DNA of 64,000 bases from NCBI GenBank assembly GCA_022821965.1, contig JAJECN010000055.1, forward strand, positions 1 through 64,000, written 5' to 3'. The first letter of the stretch is position 1, and each line of letters opens with the position of its first letter. Below, piece after piece: positions 53,918 to 62,763 of this stretch. The stretch is from Candidatus Poribacteria bacterium (GTDB lineage: Bacteria; Poribacteria; WGA-4E; WGA-3G). Under the pieces are notes generated by a model. It was not told where the DNA came from. It did no database searches and saw only the letters and a list, made by a program, of their open reading frames with translations. Both the position numbers and the translations under genes were made by a program.

Positions 53918-54301
53918 CCTATAAAAAAAGTAAAATGGACTGGACATCCCCGAAAAATTATAGTATAATTAATGCTCTAAAAGTAGGCAAGCTTCGCAGC
54001 AAATATCCCGCCTATCAATTCAATCAGGTGTGTTTTCAGAATCAGGTGTTAAATCAATTAAAATCAGTTCGCAATCGTCTGAAGCCTATTTATCTATATC
54101 AAAGGGAGGGTAATTTTCTGGTACAAGAGCTCTACAAACAAGAATGACAGGACGCTTTTTGTCATTCACTATAGTTTCTGAATTTTCCACTATTCATTAC
54201 TTCATATTTTAGAATTTATGTAGGTATATCATTCCGCGCCCTGGAAGTCAAGAAAAATGGCTTACAAGGCTCAGTGCTTAAATAATTTAAGAGGTGATAT
54301 A

Positions 54302-55168
54302 ATGAGCAAGTCCCCACGCAATCATATTGTTTCCCAATTCTACTATAGAAACTTCACATCTATTCCCGATAAACATAAGAATCAGCAAAAAGTTTATACC
54401 TTAGACCATAATGGCGTTATTGAAAATATTGAAAAAAGTGGAAGGAAAATTGGATCTATATGTCATGAGATAGGATATAATACTGAACAGCAAGAAAATT
54501 ATTTTAGACAATTGGAAAAACTTGCAGCTGAATCTATACGTGGGATAATAGGTGGTAATTTTCACAATATTGACTTACAAAATGTTCGCGGTTATGTTGG
54601 ATATTTAATCGCTAATCAGCCTCACACCAGACAGGTGTTTATAGATAACATAGTAGAGAGTACAAATGCTTTGGATATCAAAGATGGTATTTATGGAAAA
54701 GGTGCTCTCACACTAATGCTTACCAAATTGATAACTGATGAATTAATAACTTGGGAATCCTATATTTACCGTGTTCAGGAAGTAGGACCTAATGAATATA
54801 AAGATCTGTTTATTACAAGCGATAATCCTGTTCATACGAACAGAATTGATGCCATTAAAGTGGGTCAAATGCCGATGTATGGGGATGTTGAAAATGCAAG
54901 AATGGAAAATGGTAAAAAAGTCGTCAAATATTATTGGGATCTGCCGGACCTTTCCATTGAAGAAGATACGTACTATTTTCTTCCTTTGAATCCTATAACT
55001 GGCTTCTATGTGTATAGAACACCCTCACAGAGAAGCAACTTGATGCAAGATGAACATGTTGTTCAAAAAACAAACCTAAACCAATTTAGAGGGGCAACTA
55101 AATTCGCAATTGGGCACGATTGTAAAGTATTGAAAAAAATACACAAATCTCATTTAATCAATAAGTGA
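54302..55168 (+). CDS. DUF4238-family protein in a restriction locus
   Basis: 288 residues from ATG 54302 (AGGTGAT upstream). The start NHIVSQFYYRNFTS, the DLFITSDNPVHTN segment and YYFLPLNPITGFYV match the DUF4238 pattern (HyvPqfyLrnFs..., fiTSDnPv..., lPLsp). The biochemical role is unknown. The family turns up as an accessory gene, often near restriction or defence genes. The coding sequence is clearly more AT-rich than its surroundings, which suggests transfer. It lies between two copies of an hsdS 3' end, and its own end converges on the true hsdS, 23 bases away. Confidence 0.8.
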   Translation: MSKSPRNHIVSQFYYRNFTSIPDKHKNQQKVYTLDHNGVIENIEKSGRKIGSICHEIGYNTEQQENYFRQLEKLAAESIRGIIGGNFHNIDLQNVRGYVGYLIANQPHTRQVFIDNIVESTNALDIKDGIYGKGALTLMLTKLITDELITWESYIYRVQEVGPNEYKDLFITSDNPVHTNRIDAIKVGQMPMYGDVENARMENGKKVVKYYWDLPDLSIEEDTYYFLPLNPITGFYVYRTPSQRSNLMQDEHVVQKTNLNQFRGATKFAIGHDCKVLKKIHKSHLINK

Positions 55169-55191
55169 GGTTGCAAAATCTGAACGGATAA

Positions 55192-56607
55192 TTATGAAAC
55201 AGATTCCAACCAATCAATAGCCACCTGTTCGTCCTGCTCGATTGCGATTTCAACTGCGCGCTTGGCATGTTCCAAGAGGTCTTTGGCACGATTGCGTAAG
55301 TTGAAGGATTCATTGACTTTCTGTTCAATTTCAGTCTGCTTTTCTTTAGGCAGAATGGGTATAGGAAAATCAAGAATGTCATCGTCATCTAAGGTGGGAT
55401 AGGATGTTCCAGTGTTCGGTTTCAATGACCACGTTAGGAAAAGTTTAGAGCGTAGGCAAGCCAATAGGGTTTCTTTGTTAATTTCCCCGTTTTCCCTCAA
55501 GACACAGAAAGCACCGCTCGCGACGTATCCCTCCTCCTGAACAATAGTAATAGCCCCTCTGTAAGTTCTAACTTTAGAGACGATAATATCGCCCTTTTTC
55601 AAGACACGCTTAGCATTCGCAGGTAAATCTTTACCTAAGACTTTCTCTGCTACTATCTCTCCAGTGGAAACGTTAACGCTCCCTATTTCTACATAGCGAT
55701 ACAATTTTTCTGGGTCTACTTCAAAAGTGCTTTTGTTCTGTTTGAATTCATCTCTAATCTGGGTTGGTCTATCGGAGTAATTCTCTATTCCCTTTTCTAT
55801 TTCGTCATATTTCGGCTGGAAATAGTCTGCATCGATGCGTTCGGCGCGCTCGGTGTCTGAAAGGTTTTTGACGAAGGTTAGTTGTTGCTTCGGTTGCCAA
55901 TCCGTGAGACCGAGTTCGGTGAGGAGGAGGGTTTGTGCCTCAATATATCGCGTCTTTGATAGTTCCGTTAACTTTTTCGACTGGAGATAGGTTTTTTCAA
56001 TCACAGATGGGAGGTTGCTCCAAACAGGCATCGGGATTTGGAATAAAAAATAGGGGGCAACTTCAGGTTGGGCACTGCCATATTTGCCCCTCTCTATTGA
56101 TGTTTTACCATACGTGGTGTTGAGAAAAATAGCGAGAAAGAAAGGGTTTAGTTTACCACTTTTGACAATAAAGGTATGAGACGATGAGATAGCACGTTTA
56201 TTTTCAAGGTAGATAGTACACTGACCCGCATTCGCTCCTGACCGCGTTATCAGAATGTCTTTGTGATGTATGGTGTTTTCTTGCAAACGTTCTGCGTCTT
56301 CTTCTGAGATGTAAACAGGATTAGATGTCAGATCAATAGATAGCGGACGAACGTTTTGCGCTCTTAGAAACAGAAAGCCATCATCTATATAATTTCGTTG
56401 TATCTCTTTCGGATGTTTTATCTCAACCTGAAAGTCAATTAACCTATGCGAACTGATTGCTTCAAGTTGATGTTGAATCTTCAGATGGTCGGGGTGGAAA
56501 AACTCCGCGTCAAACCGCATGGAATGTGAAGAATCTATTACGGATTGGTAATTGACAATTGAATAGTGTATGTTAGTGTGTCCATCCAGGGCAGCTTCTT
56601 TTAGCAT
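55192..56607 (-). CDS. specificity (S) subunit of a restriction-modification system
   Basis: 471 residues, ATG 56607, directly after the TGA of the upstream gene. Two target-recognition halves: the first ends in a helical spacer (SVIEKTYLQSKKLTELSKTR), the second in KQTEIEQKVNESFNLRNRAK followed by LLEHAKRAVEIAI, the usual conserved spacers of HsdS. Each TRD has beta-segments such as FLFLRAQNVRP and YRYVEIGSVNVSTGE, and GDIIVSKVRTYRGAITI. It determines the recognised DNA sequence for the upstream R-M polypeptide. Its last 100 bases are duplicated at 53818-53917. Confidence 0.92.
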   Translation of the reverse strand: MLKEAALDGHTNIHYSIVNYQSVIDSSHSMRFDAEFFHPDHLKIQHQLEAISSHRLIDFQVEIKHPKEIQRNYIDDGFLFLRAQNVRPLSIDLTSNPVYISEEDAERLQENTIHHKDILITRSGANAGQCTIYLENKRAISSSHTFIVKSGKLNPFFLAIFLNTTYGKTSIERGKYGSAQPEVAPYFLFQIPMPVWSNLPSVIEKTYLQSKKLTELSKTRYIEAQTLLLTELGLTDWQPKQQLTFVKNLSDTERAERIDADYFQPKYDEIEKGIENYSDRPTQIRDEFKQNKSTFEVDPEKLYRYVEIGSVNVSTGEIVAEKVLGKDLPANAKRVLKKGDIIVSKVRTYRGAITIVQEEGYVASGAFCVLRENGEINKETLLACLRSKLFLTWSLKPNTGTSYPTLDDDDILDFPIPILPKEKQTEIEQKVNESFNLRNRAKDLLEHAKRAVEIAIEQDEQVAIDWLESVS

Positions 56608-58719
56608 TCATTTGGCATCTTCCCAAAACGATAAGTTTTCACTTTTTGCCCATTCAATAAAGGCTTCCGCAATCCCATCACGGAGTTCGCCGTTGTGGTT
56701 ATGTAAGTCATGATTGACAATCAGATGACCGTTTTCGTCTAACTTGTATTGTCCGTCGCTATTTTCGAGAAAAACATAATTGCCGGAATTATCCTTTCCG
56801 CCTTTTTCGGAGACTGCGAAGAAGATAGGATAGTCGTCAACTCTGCGACAAAGCGGGCCTCGGTCAAGGTCATCGTTCCACTTCTGTAGGAAGAGAACAC
56901 TCGTTTTGGTGCCGGTGTGGGGTTTGAATGTGTTATTATCAAGTTCGACGACTGCCAAAATGCGCGCACGTTCCGCGATAAATTCACGAATATATTTATC
57001 AGATGCGTTGTTGAATCTGCCCTGTGGGAGGACAATCGCCATGCGTCCACCCGGTTTGAGGAAGTCGAGGTTGCGCTCAATAAACAGGATATCGCGTCCG
57101 ACTTTACTTTGTGCTTTGTTTCCTTTAAAACCGAGGTTGTATTGGTGGAGGATACGGCGTTCCTTGATGTCGCCAGCGAAGGGTGGATTTGCCATCAGGA
57201 TGTCGAAGTTAAAGCGTCTGTTTTCCGCTGGTTCAGCTCTGAGTGCCTTGAGCCGATCAAAACCGTCTCCGTAGGTGCGTACCCACCGACTGTTTCTTTC
57301 TGTGTTGTCGCTCCACCGCTCGTAATCGAGGGTATTGAGGTGTAAAACGTTGGTTTCACCATCGCCAGCGATTAGGTTGAGGGTTCGGGCGACCCTGACC
57401 GTCTTTTCGTCAAAATCAATGCCGAAGACTTTGAGAACGTGTTCCTTGTCGTCAGGTGGGATTTCAGCGTTGCTAAAAAGGGTTCCAGTGAGTTTGAAAA
57501 TCGTATGCACAGGGAATCCACAACTCCCAGCAGCGGTGTCAATCATATACTCACCGCGTTTCGGGTTGAGCATCTTCACACACATATCAATCACGTGCCG
57601 CGGCGTGAAGTATTGCCCCTTTTCGCCTTTGGCAGATTTACTCACAAGATACTCAAACGCTTCATCAACAATCTGTAAATTGGAGTTAAAGAGTTTGACA
57701 TCCTGCAAACTTGAAACGCAGACGGAGAGATGGCTATCTGAAAGTTCAAACGTTGTTGAATATTCTGGGAAAACACCTTTCCACTGATCCTTTGCGTCGT
57801 CGAAAAGCCTCTGAATTTTAGTTTTCAGTTCGCTATCGGTTTGTCCTGTGTTCCTAAACTCCATAGACCGAAAATCATCGTCGTTGATGGTTTCAACGGC
57901 TTGCTTGAGTATCTCGTAATCTGGATGCTCGACCTCGTAATCTTGATCTGTTTCCTGTATAGCGGTGTTGATGCTTTGTCGTAAGAAATGGTTGATAATC
58001 GTCTTGTCGTTCTGGCTCTTGAATTCGTCATAGAGTTTGGTAAAGATGAGCTTGAAAACCTCCTCAAAAACATCGACCCCCGCATTGGCGAGGACTTCGT
58101 CCTCTAATTCCAAAATAATATCCTTTAAGGATTTCCGCTCGGTGGCGAGTTTATCCTTGAGGATGAGGTCTTTGAGCGTAAAACGTTCGCTGAGTATGTC
58201 AGCGAGGGTTTGGTCGGCGTTGGGTATATCCGTAATCTCTTCAAAGTAATTTGGATCTTTTCGGTGGTAGTGTGAGATTTGCTGTCCGTTTGTCCATACG
58301 GCGATAGGCGCGCCAGTCGCGTTGCAGTAGGAGCGGAGTTGGTCTTTACCGTCTTGGAGTTTCGGTTTCTTTACCTCAACGATGATATACGGGGTATCGG
58401 GTCTATCCTTGTCAAGGATAACAATGTCGGCGCGTTTCTTTTCTCTGCCGAAGTTGACGAGGTGTTCAAACCGGACGCGTTCTCGGGGGTAACGGTATCG
58501 CTTCAGGAGTCGTGCGGCGTAAAGTTGGCGGATGAGTTCTTCGGGTTTTAGTTGGATTGCTTTTCTGCGAATGGGACAGTGGATAAATGCGGTCTCTTTG
58601 CCTTTGACTGTTTGGGTGAGAATTTCTTTTCGCAATGCCTGAACTTCGGTGTTTGTAAAGAGGTCGAGGTGGTAATTGCTGTCTTTGAGGATGGTTTGAA
58701 TGATGTCGGGTTGTGTCAT
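56608..58719 (-). CDS. fused restriction endonuclease - adenine methyltransferase (BcgI-like R-M subunit)
   Basis: 703 residues from ATG 58719 (AAGGA upstream); an open extension to 58971 includes no conserved sequence. Residues ~50-160 carry a type I R-protein-like PD-(D/E)XK nuclease: RADIVILDKDRPDTPYIIVE then VKKPKLQDGKDQLRSYC (Asp98, Glu115, Lys117). Residues ~310-700 are an N6-adenine methylase of HsdM type: GQYFTPRHVIDMCVKML, MIDTAAGSCGFPVHTIF and NPPF (511-514). There is no DEAD-box translocase, so it is not type I. With the S subunit it forms a two-polypeptide system like type IIB/IIG BcgI. Confidence 0.9.
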   Translation of the reverse strand: MTQPDIIQTILKDSNYHLDLFTNTEVQALRKEILTQTVKGKETAFIHCPIRRKAIQLKPEELIRQLYAARLLKRYRYPRERVRFEHLVNFGREKKRADIVILDKDRPDTPYIIVEVKKPKLQDGKDQLRSYCNATGAPIAVWTNGQQISHYHRKDPNYFEEITDIPNADQTLADILSERFTLKDLILKDKLATERKSLKDIILELEDEVLANAGVDVFEEVFKLIFTKLYDEFKSQNDKTIINHFLRQSINTAIQETDQDYEVEHPDYEILKQAVETINDDDFRSMEFRNTGQTDSELKTKIQRLFDDAKDQWKGVFPEYSTTFELSDSHLSVCVSSLQDVKLFNSNLQIVDEAFEYLVSKSAKGEKGQYFTPRHVIDMCVKMLNPKRGEYMIDTAAGSCGFPVHTIFKLTGTLFSNAEIPPDDKEHVLKVFGIDFDEKTVRVARTLNLIAGDGETNVLHLNTLDYERWSDNTERNSRWVRTYGDGFDRLKALRAEPAENRRFNFDILMANPPFAGDIKERRILHQYNLGFKGNKAQSKVGRDILFIERNLDFLKPGGRMAIVLPQGRFNNASDKYIREFIAERARILAVVELDNNTFKPHTGTKTSVLFLQKWNDDLDRGPLCRRVDDYPIFFAVSEKGGKDNSGNYVFLENSDGQYKLDENGHLIVNHDLHNHNGELRDGIAEAFIEWAKSENLSFWEDAK

Positions 58720-58795
58720 AAATTTTCCTTCTTTTTTATTGCGTCCAATTGAGAGGCCTGGAAACCACATATGGACGCAATAATTATAGATATTT

Positions 58796-59404
58796 CTATA
58801 GCGGTTTGACCTTAATGTTTCGACACCAGATTTTGCCGCCGTGGTCTTGGATGCCGATATGTCCACTCCGTGGGAAGTCCTTGAGCGGGATGCCGAATTT
58901 GTTTCGACTTCCATCTGGATTTTGGTGTGCCGTATCCCATTCGTCGAGATCTGCACGGACAATTTCTTCATCGTTGAGTGTCACAGCAATGGTGCTTCCA
59001 TCGCATGTGATTATCATCTCATTCCACTCACCTGCGGGTTTGCAAGTGTTTCGGGTCGGTCCCAAGGCATCGTAGAGTGCGCCGCAGTCGTGGCTATCGG
59101 TAGGTTCCTTACCGTGCGTATCCAAAATCTGGATTTCAAGCCCGCTCTGAACCGCGTCCTCAAGATCTGCCCATCGGACGAAAATTCCACTGTTGACTTT
59201 CGGATCGGTCTTGTACTCAAGTGACAATATGAAATTATCGTAATGTCCTTCAGTGTAGAGGTATTTTCCACCCTGAACGGTGCAGAGAATACTGCCGTCG
59301 TCGATAACCCACCCTTCAGCACTTCCTGTGGCTCCCCAACCGGTGAGCGTCTCGCCGTCAAACAGGGATATCCATCCCTCATTTTTCTCTTTTTCTGTTA
59401 ACAT
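58796..59404 (-). CDS. DUF1080 (3-keto-disaccharide hydrolase-like) protein
   Basis: 202 residues, ATG 59404 with AAGGAG 5 bases upstream. Concanavalin-like sandwich with GWISLFDGETLTGWGATGSA, NSGIFVRWAD, GLEIQILDTHGKE, KPAGEWNEMIITCDGSTIAV and SGHIGIQDHGGKIWCRNIKV. The family includes 3-keto-glycoside lyases/hydrolases that act after Gfo/Idh-type sugar oxidation. No signal peptide is visible. Single gene; it faces away from the R-M pair. Confidence 0.92.
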   Translation of the reverse strand: MLTEKEKNEGWISLFDGETLTGWGATGSAEGWVIDDGSILCTVQGGKYLYTEGHYDNFILSLEYKTDPKVNSGIFVRWADLEDAVQSGLEIQILDTHGKEPTDSHDCGALYDALGPTRNTCKPAGEWNEMIITCDGSTIAVTLNDEEIVRADLDEWDTAHQNPDGSRNKFGIPLKDFPRSGHIGIQDHGGKIWCRNIKVKPL

Positions 59405-59426
59405 GCTTTCTCCTTTATATCTAATC

Positions 59427-59544
59427 TATGGTAAAGTTCAGAATTATTTCGGCATTACGGGAAGGCGAGGATACAATCCTCGCCAGCGGCAGTGAGGATT
59501 TCCTTTACTGAAGAACTGGCTACATATTTTTGAACTTTACTATA
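59427..59544. repeat. inverted-repeat element with REP hairpin inside
   Basis: GTAAAGTTC (59431-59439) and GAACTTTAC (59532-59540) with matching flanks (ATG/ATA) form an element of about 118 bp. Inside is a perfect hairpin GGCGAGGAT (59464-59472), ACA, ATCCTCGCC (59476-59484). No ORF. Confidence 0.6.
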
Positions 59545-59555
59545 AATTGCCATTT

Positions 59556-59615
59556 TTGTAGCATAATCTTTTAGATTGTGCCACTTAGGACGCAGACAAA
59601 CAGTCTACGCTACAA
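59556..59615. repeat. 60-bp element with TTGTAGC inverted ends
   Basis: TTGTAGC (59556-59562) / GCTACAA (59609-59615). The first half (about 59553-59583) matches the interior of the 31700-31823 element (TTTTGTAGCATAA, TTGTGCCAC), so both descend from one repeat family. Confidence 0.55.
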
Positions 59616-59619
59616 TTAC

Positions 59620-60729
59620 CTACCGCAAACTTTCTAAAAATAGTCTTCCAACATCAACGTTATATTCAAAATCTGTTGCTGACCAAGGGCTGTTATAGCC
59701 GATGATCGGCACGTAACTTTCGTGGCGCGACCCGTGTGAACGCACTGCGGTTGGTTCTACTGCAGCTTCCAATTCACCGAAAACCGTCGTTTTATCGGCT
59801 AACACAAAGATGTCACCGATCCGCTCGCGATGGAGGCGGAATGTCCGTGCTGCGTCTTCCGCAGAATATGCCTCTTCAATGCCCGGTGTATCCAGTAGAA
59901 CTTGAATCGCTTCGGATGTATCCGCTTGATTTTCAAGGAACACATAAGCAGCACCCCCCAAATTGCCGTGGTGTGCGACGTACCGATCCTTGATAATCGG
60001 AATCGAACTTGCAGGAATACCGCGTTCTGTGAGCACGCGTCCGGGATCGAGTGTGGTCGTTTTCTCCAACATCCCGTGGTCGGCTGTGATATAGATTTCA
60101 CGCGCCGGTTCGTCATCAATAATCTCCCCGATAATCCTGTCCAATTCTACAAGGTGCTGTTGGGATAGGTCCTCATCGGGTGCGTATTTGTGTTGAACCC
60201 AATCTGTTGTTGAGCAGTAGACGAGTTCAGGGTCGTCCTTACGCAGGGTCTCTCGGACAGCGCGGAGCAGCCACCAGTTGATTTCAACAGAATAGATCGG
60301 TTCAACCGGTCCGACTGTGTCAATGTATTCAGGTGGTGGGTCCTCAGCGGCGACCGCGATGTCCGTGCCTGCTTCCAGCATCCGTAGCAACTTTTTCTTC
60401 GTCACAAACAAGGCAGTTTTGTCTGCGAATTTGTAGGCTTTTGCGGTCTCAAACAGCGTCGGTGCGAGAAGAAAACGGTTGTCCTCAATAAATTCTCCTT
60501 TGCCGGTCGTTCGGTCTACATGGTAATTCGTCGTGATGCCGTGTGTTTCGGGGAATGTTCCGGTTGCGATGCTCACGTTGTTCACATTCGTAACGGAGGG
60601 GATAACGGCATTGGCGTGTACATAGAATCCGGTTTTTGCCAACTGACGGATGGTGGGGAGATTGCTCGCTGCGAGGTAGTCATGGCTACCTGCATCGATA
60701 CAGAGGATGAGAACTTTTCGTCTTTTCAC
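59620..60729 (-). CDS. type I phosphodiesterase, phosphonoacetate-hydrolase-like (alkaline phosphatase superfamily)
   Basis: 369 residues starting with GTG 60729 (KRRKVLILCIDAGSHDY; Asp is a metal ligand). VTNVNNVSIATGTFPETHGI contains the nucleophile Thr and the Asn-pair typical of PhnA-like and NPP enzymes, followed by the C-terminal metal sites: STTDWVQHKYAP (Asp, His), ITADHGMLEK (Asp-His) and SHGSRHESYVP (His). Phosphonoacetate hydrolase releases phosphate and acetate from a C-P compound, but phosphodiesterase activity is equally possible from sequence alone. No transport or regulatory gene is nearby. Confidence 0.85.
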   Translation of the reverse strand: MKRRKVLILCIDAGSHDYLAASNLPTIRQLAKTGFYVHANAVIPSVTNVNNVSIATGTFPETHGITTNYHVDRTTGKGEFIEDNRFLLAPTLFETAKAYKFADKTALFVTKKKLLRMLEAGTDIAVAAEDPPPEYIDTVGPVEPIYSVEINWWLLRAVRETLRKDDPELVYCSTTDWVQHKYAPDEDLSQQHLVELDRIIGEIIDDEPAREIYITADHGMLEKTTTLDPGRVLTERGIPASSIPIIKDRYVAHHGNLGGAAYVFLENQADTSEAIQVLLDTPGIEEAYSAEDAARTFRLHRERIGDIFVLADKTTVFGELEAAVEPTAVRSHGSRHESYVPIIGYNSPWSATDFEYNVDVGRLFLESLR

Positions 60730-60846
60730 GCTTTGTGTTTTGCTCCGCTATCTGGTATTCTGTTGTTGCATTAACTTGCTTGTCTGGAAGAAATTGTAGC
60801 AGATATGTCTCTGAATTGCAAGTTTTTTAACGTAAGTTCGACTTAA

Positions 60847-61081
60847 GCACGTAGGTTGGGTTGAACGGATTCCACCAAAACTCCGAAAATTGATAGAGAA
60901 ATGGAGTCTTTCCATATGGGCAACATCAAACAGAAACCGAGTGAAACCCAACGCTTTTGGGCTGAGGGTATGAAGTTGGGTTTCACTGCGTTCTTGAGTG
61001 TATATGACAACCTGTTGGATTCAACGAGTCTTTGGAACTGCGCACATGCCTTCTCAGTTCCGTTCAACCCAACCTACGGTG
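60847..61081. repeat. fold-back / MITE-like element with 19-bp inverted ends
   Basis: GTAGGTTGGGTTGAACGGA (60851-60869) is perfectly inverted at 61059-61077, and GCAC flanks both ends. Inside, GTTGGGTTTCACT (60975-60987) is the inverse of 60940-60952, so a shorter second fold-back core lies in the centre. The imperfect 30-bp direct repeats outside it may be the duplicated target or an older outer repeat. There is no credible ORF. Confidence 0.75.
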
Positions 61082-61124
61082 CTGTCTAAATTGCAAGTTT
61101 TTTTACGTACGCTTGAATTTTAGA

Positions 61125-61153
61125 TTGTCATTTCGATAGGAATCTGTTATAAT
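61125..61153 (+). promoter_or_regulatory. sigma-70-type promoter
   Basis: TTGTCA (61125-61130), 17-bp spacer, TATAAT (61148-61153). It sits just outside the fold-back element and its right direct repeat, and drives the 61219 gene. Confidence 0.6.
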
Positions 61154-61218
61154 TAAGTGAGCGGGTTTCATAAATCATTAATATCGTATAGAAAGACAGT
61201 AAGGAGCAATTTTCTATA

Positions 61219-62763
61219 ATGTCAGGCACGCAAAAACCGATCCGCTGGTGGCTTCTGTCCGTTATCATTGCCGTTGCTATCCTAAGTATCTTGATAATCC
61301 GGATATTGGACATGGATCACCGTCAAAGCAAAGTATTCTGGACAGCCGTGGTTGTCGTCTTTACAGCCGTTCTGGGTGTCTTGTGGCTATTAGGTTTCTC
61401 TCGTTTCAGGTGGCGGACTAAGTTAACTACCCTTGTCATAGCCATCTTAGGTATCTTTCTCGGTGTAAATCTATTCCAATTCAAAGGGTTCAGTGGCGAC
61501 CTCGTCCCGATATTTGAGTGGCGGTGGCGGGATGAACCGACGACCCTCCGACAGGATCCAAGCAATACATCCGATCCCCAAATATCCATCGCTGACTACC
61601 CACAATTCCTCGGTCAACATCGGAACGGCGTAGTGACAGGTATCAAGTTAAATCTTGATTGGGATACACATCCACCGAAACTCGTTTGGCGACAACCTAT
61701 CGGCGCAGGTTGGTCAGGCTTTGCAGTCGTTGGAAATTCAGCAATCACACAAGAACAAGAAGGTGACTGGGAAAAAGTGGTCTGTTATGAATTACACACC
61801 GGCGAAGTAAAGTGGAGTCATAAAGACCAAGCGCGCTACGACATGGCGCCTGCTGGACTCGGACCGCGTGCCACACCAACAATTTCAGGGAACAGAGTCT
61901 ACACCGTCGGTTCAACAGGAATCCTCAACTGCCTCGACTTTGAAACAGGCGAGCCACTCTGGACGACCAATACCTTTGAAGATAACAAAGCAGACATACC
62001 ACCTTGGGGGGTTAGTGTTTCACCGCTCGTTTTCGATGAACTTGTTATCGTCAGTGCCGGTGGTGCAGTCGCATACCACAAAGAAACAGGCGAAATCGTG
62101 TGGACAGGTTATCGGACACAAAGCGGTTATAGCTCACCACTCCTTACAACTTTAGCAGGCACCGAGCAAGTTGTTATCTTTAACCAAGGTTTAATCACCG
62201 CCCATGAACCTTTAACTGGGAAACTTTTGTGGAAGCAACCGTGGGTGCAAACATACGCAGAATGTGTCGCACAGCCGGTGCCGATTCCTGATGACAAACT
62301 TCTCGTCTCAACCGGCTACGGTGTCGGTGCAAAGCTTTATCAACTCTCGCGGAATTCCACTGATCAATTCGACGTTTCAATTGTATGGGAAACCATATAC
62401 CTCAAAGCGAAATTCACCAATATCGTCCATTACGAAGGCTATCTGTACGGACTTGATGACGGAATCTTGGCTTGTGTAAACCCAGTTAACGGCGCACGTC
62501 AATGGAAAAGCGGTAGATACGGGCACGGGCAAACGCTTTTAATTTCAGATGTCCTGTTGGTAACCACTGAATCAGGCGAAGTTGCCCTCATTGAACCAGA
62601 CCCAGAGCGTCATATTGAACATGCACGTTTTGCGGCTGTAACGGGTAAAACATGGAACACTCCAGCACTTGCTGGTCCCTACTTATTGGTGCGAAATGAC
62701 CGCGAGGCAGCATGTTATCAACTACCAGTAATCGACACAACAACCAATACTGGAACGGACTGA
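61219..62763 (+). CDS. membrane-anchored PQQ-like propeller protein
   Basis: 514 residues, ATG 61219 with AAGGAG upstream. Three membrane spans in the first ~95 residues (WWLLSVIIAVAILSILII; WTAVVVVFTAVLGVLWLLGF; LTTLVIAILGIFLGVNLF) precede a large PQQ-like propeller. It opens with DYPQFLGQHRNG, followed by YELHTGEVKWSH, CLDFETGEPLWTTN, ACVNPVNGARQWKSGRYGHG. The YPQFLGQxRNG start is the same family as the secreted propeller at 10650-11987. There are no catalytic PQQ-site residues. Probably an envelope scaffold or binding protein. Confidence 0.88.
   Translation: MSGTQKPIRWWLLSVIIAVAILSILIIRILDMDHRQSKVFWTAVVVVFTAVLGVLWLLGFSRFRWRTKLTTLVIAILGIFLGVNLFQFKGFSGDLVPIFEWRWRDEPTTLRQDPSNTSDPQISIADYPQFLGQHRNGVVTGIKLNLDWDTHPPKLVWRQPIGAGWSGFAVVGNSAITQEQEGDWEKVVCYELHTGEVKWSHKDQARYDMAPAGLGPRATPTISGNRVYTVGSTGILNCLDFETGEPLWTTNTFEDNKADIPPWGVSVSPLVFDELVIVSAGGAVAYHKETGEIVWTGYRTQSGYSSPLLTTLAGTEQVVIFNQGLITAHEPLTGKLLWKQPWVQTYAECVAQPVPIPDDKLLVSTGYGVGAKLYQLSRNSTDQFDVSIVWETIYLKAKFTNIVHYEGYLYGLDDGILACVNPVNGARQWKSGRYGHGQTLLISDVLLVTTESGEVALIEPDPERHIEHARFAAVTGKTWNTPALAGPYLLVRNDREAACYQLPVIDTTTNTGTD

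Larger units (their letters stand above)
53521..54301. other. 781-bp accessory gap: REP hairpin, hsdS fragment, AT-rich stretch
   Basis: From left: AT-rich spacer; a perfect REP hairpin (53638-53659); the hsdS 3' fragment (53818-53917); then an AT-rich stretch. In this stretch a frame from ATG 53935 to 54147 (MDWTSPKNYSIINALKVGKL...) has plausible composition but no ribosome site or family, so I do not call it a gene. It ends in a hairpin (AATGACA 54143-54149 / TGTCATT 54160-54166), a possible terminator. The AGGTGAT ribosome site of the next gene precedes 54302. Confidence 0.5.
60730..61218. other. 489-bp gene-free region dominated by a fold-back element
   Basis: Divergent region between the phosphodiesterase and the membrane PQQ propeller. 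It contains two ~30-bp direct repeats (60811-60841 and 61085-61115) flanking a fold-back element (60847-61081), then a promoter (61125-61153) and an AAGGAG ribosome site for 61219. Confidence 0.6.

Noticed and set aside
53907-53919. Second copy of the TGCGTAAGTCCTC element end, next to the hsdS fragment
   Set aside because: The first ten bases are simply hsdS sequence (also at 55292-55301); only three extra bases match, which is likely chance.
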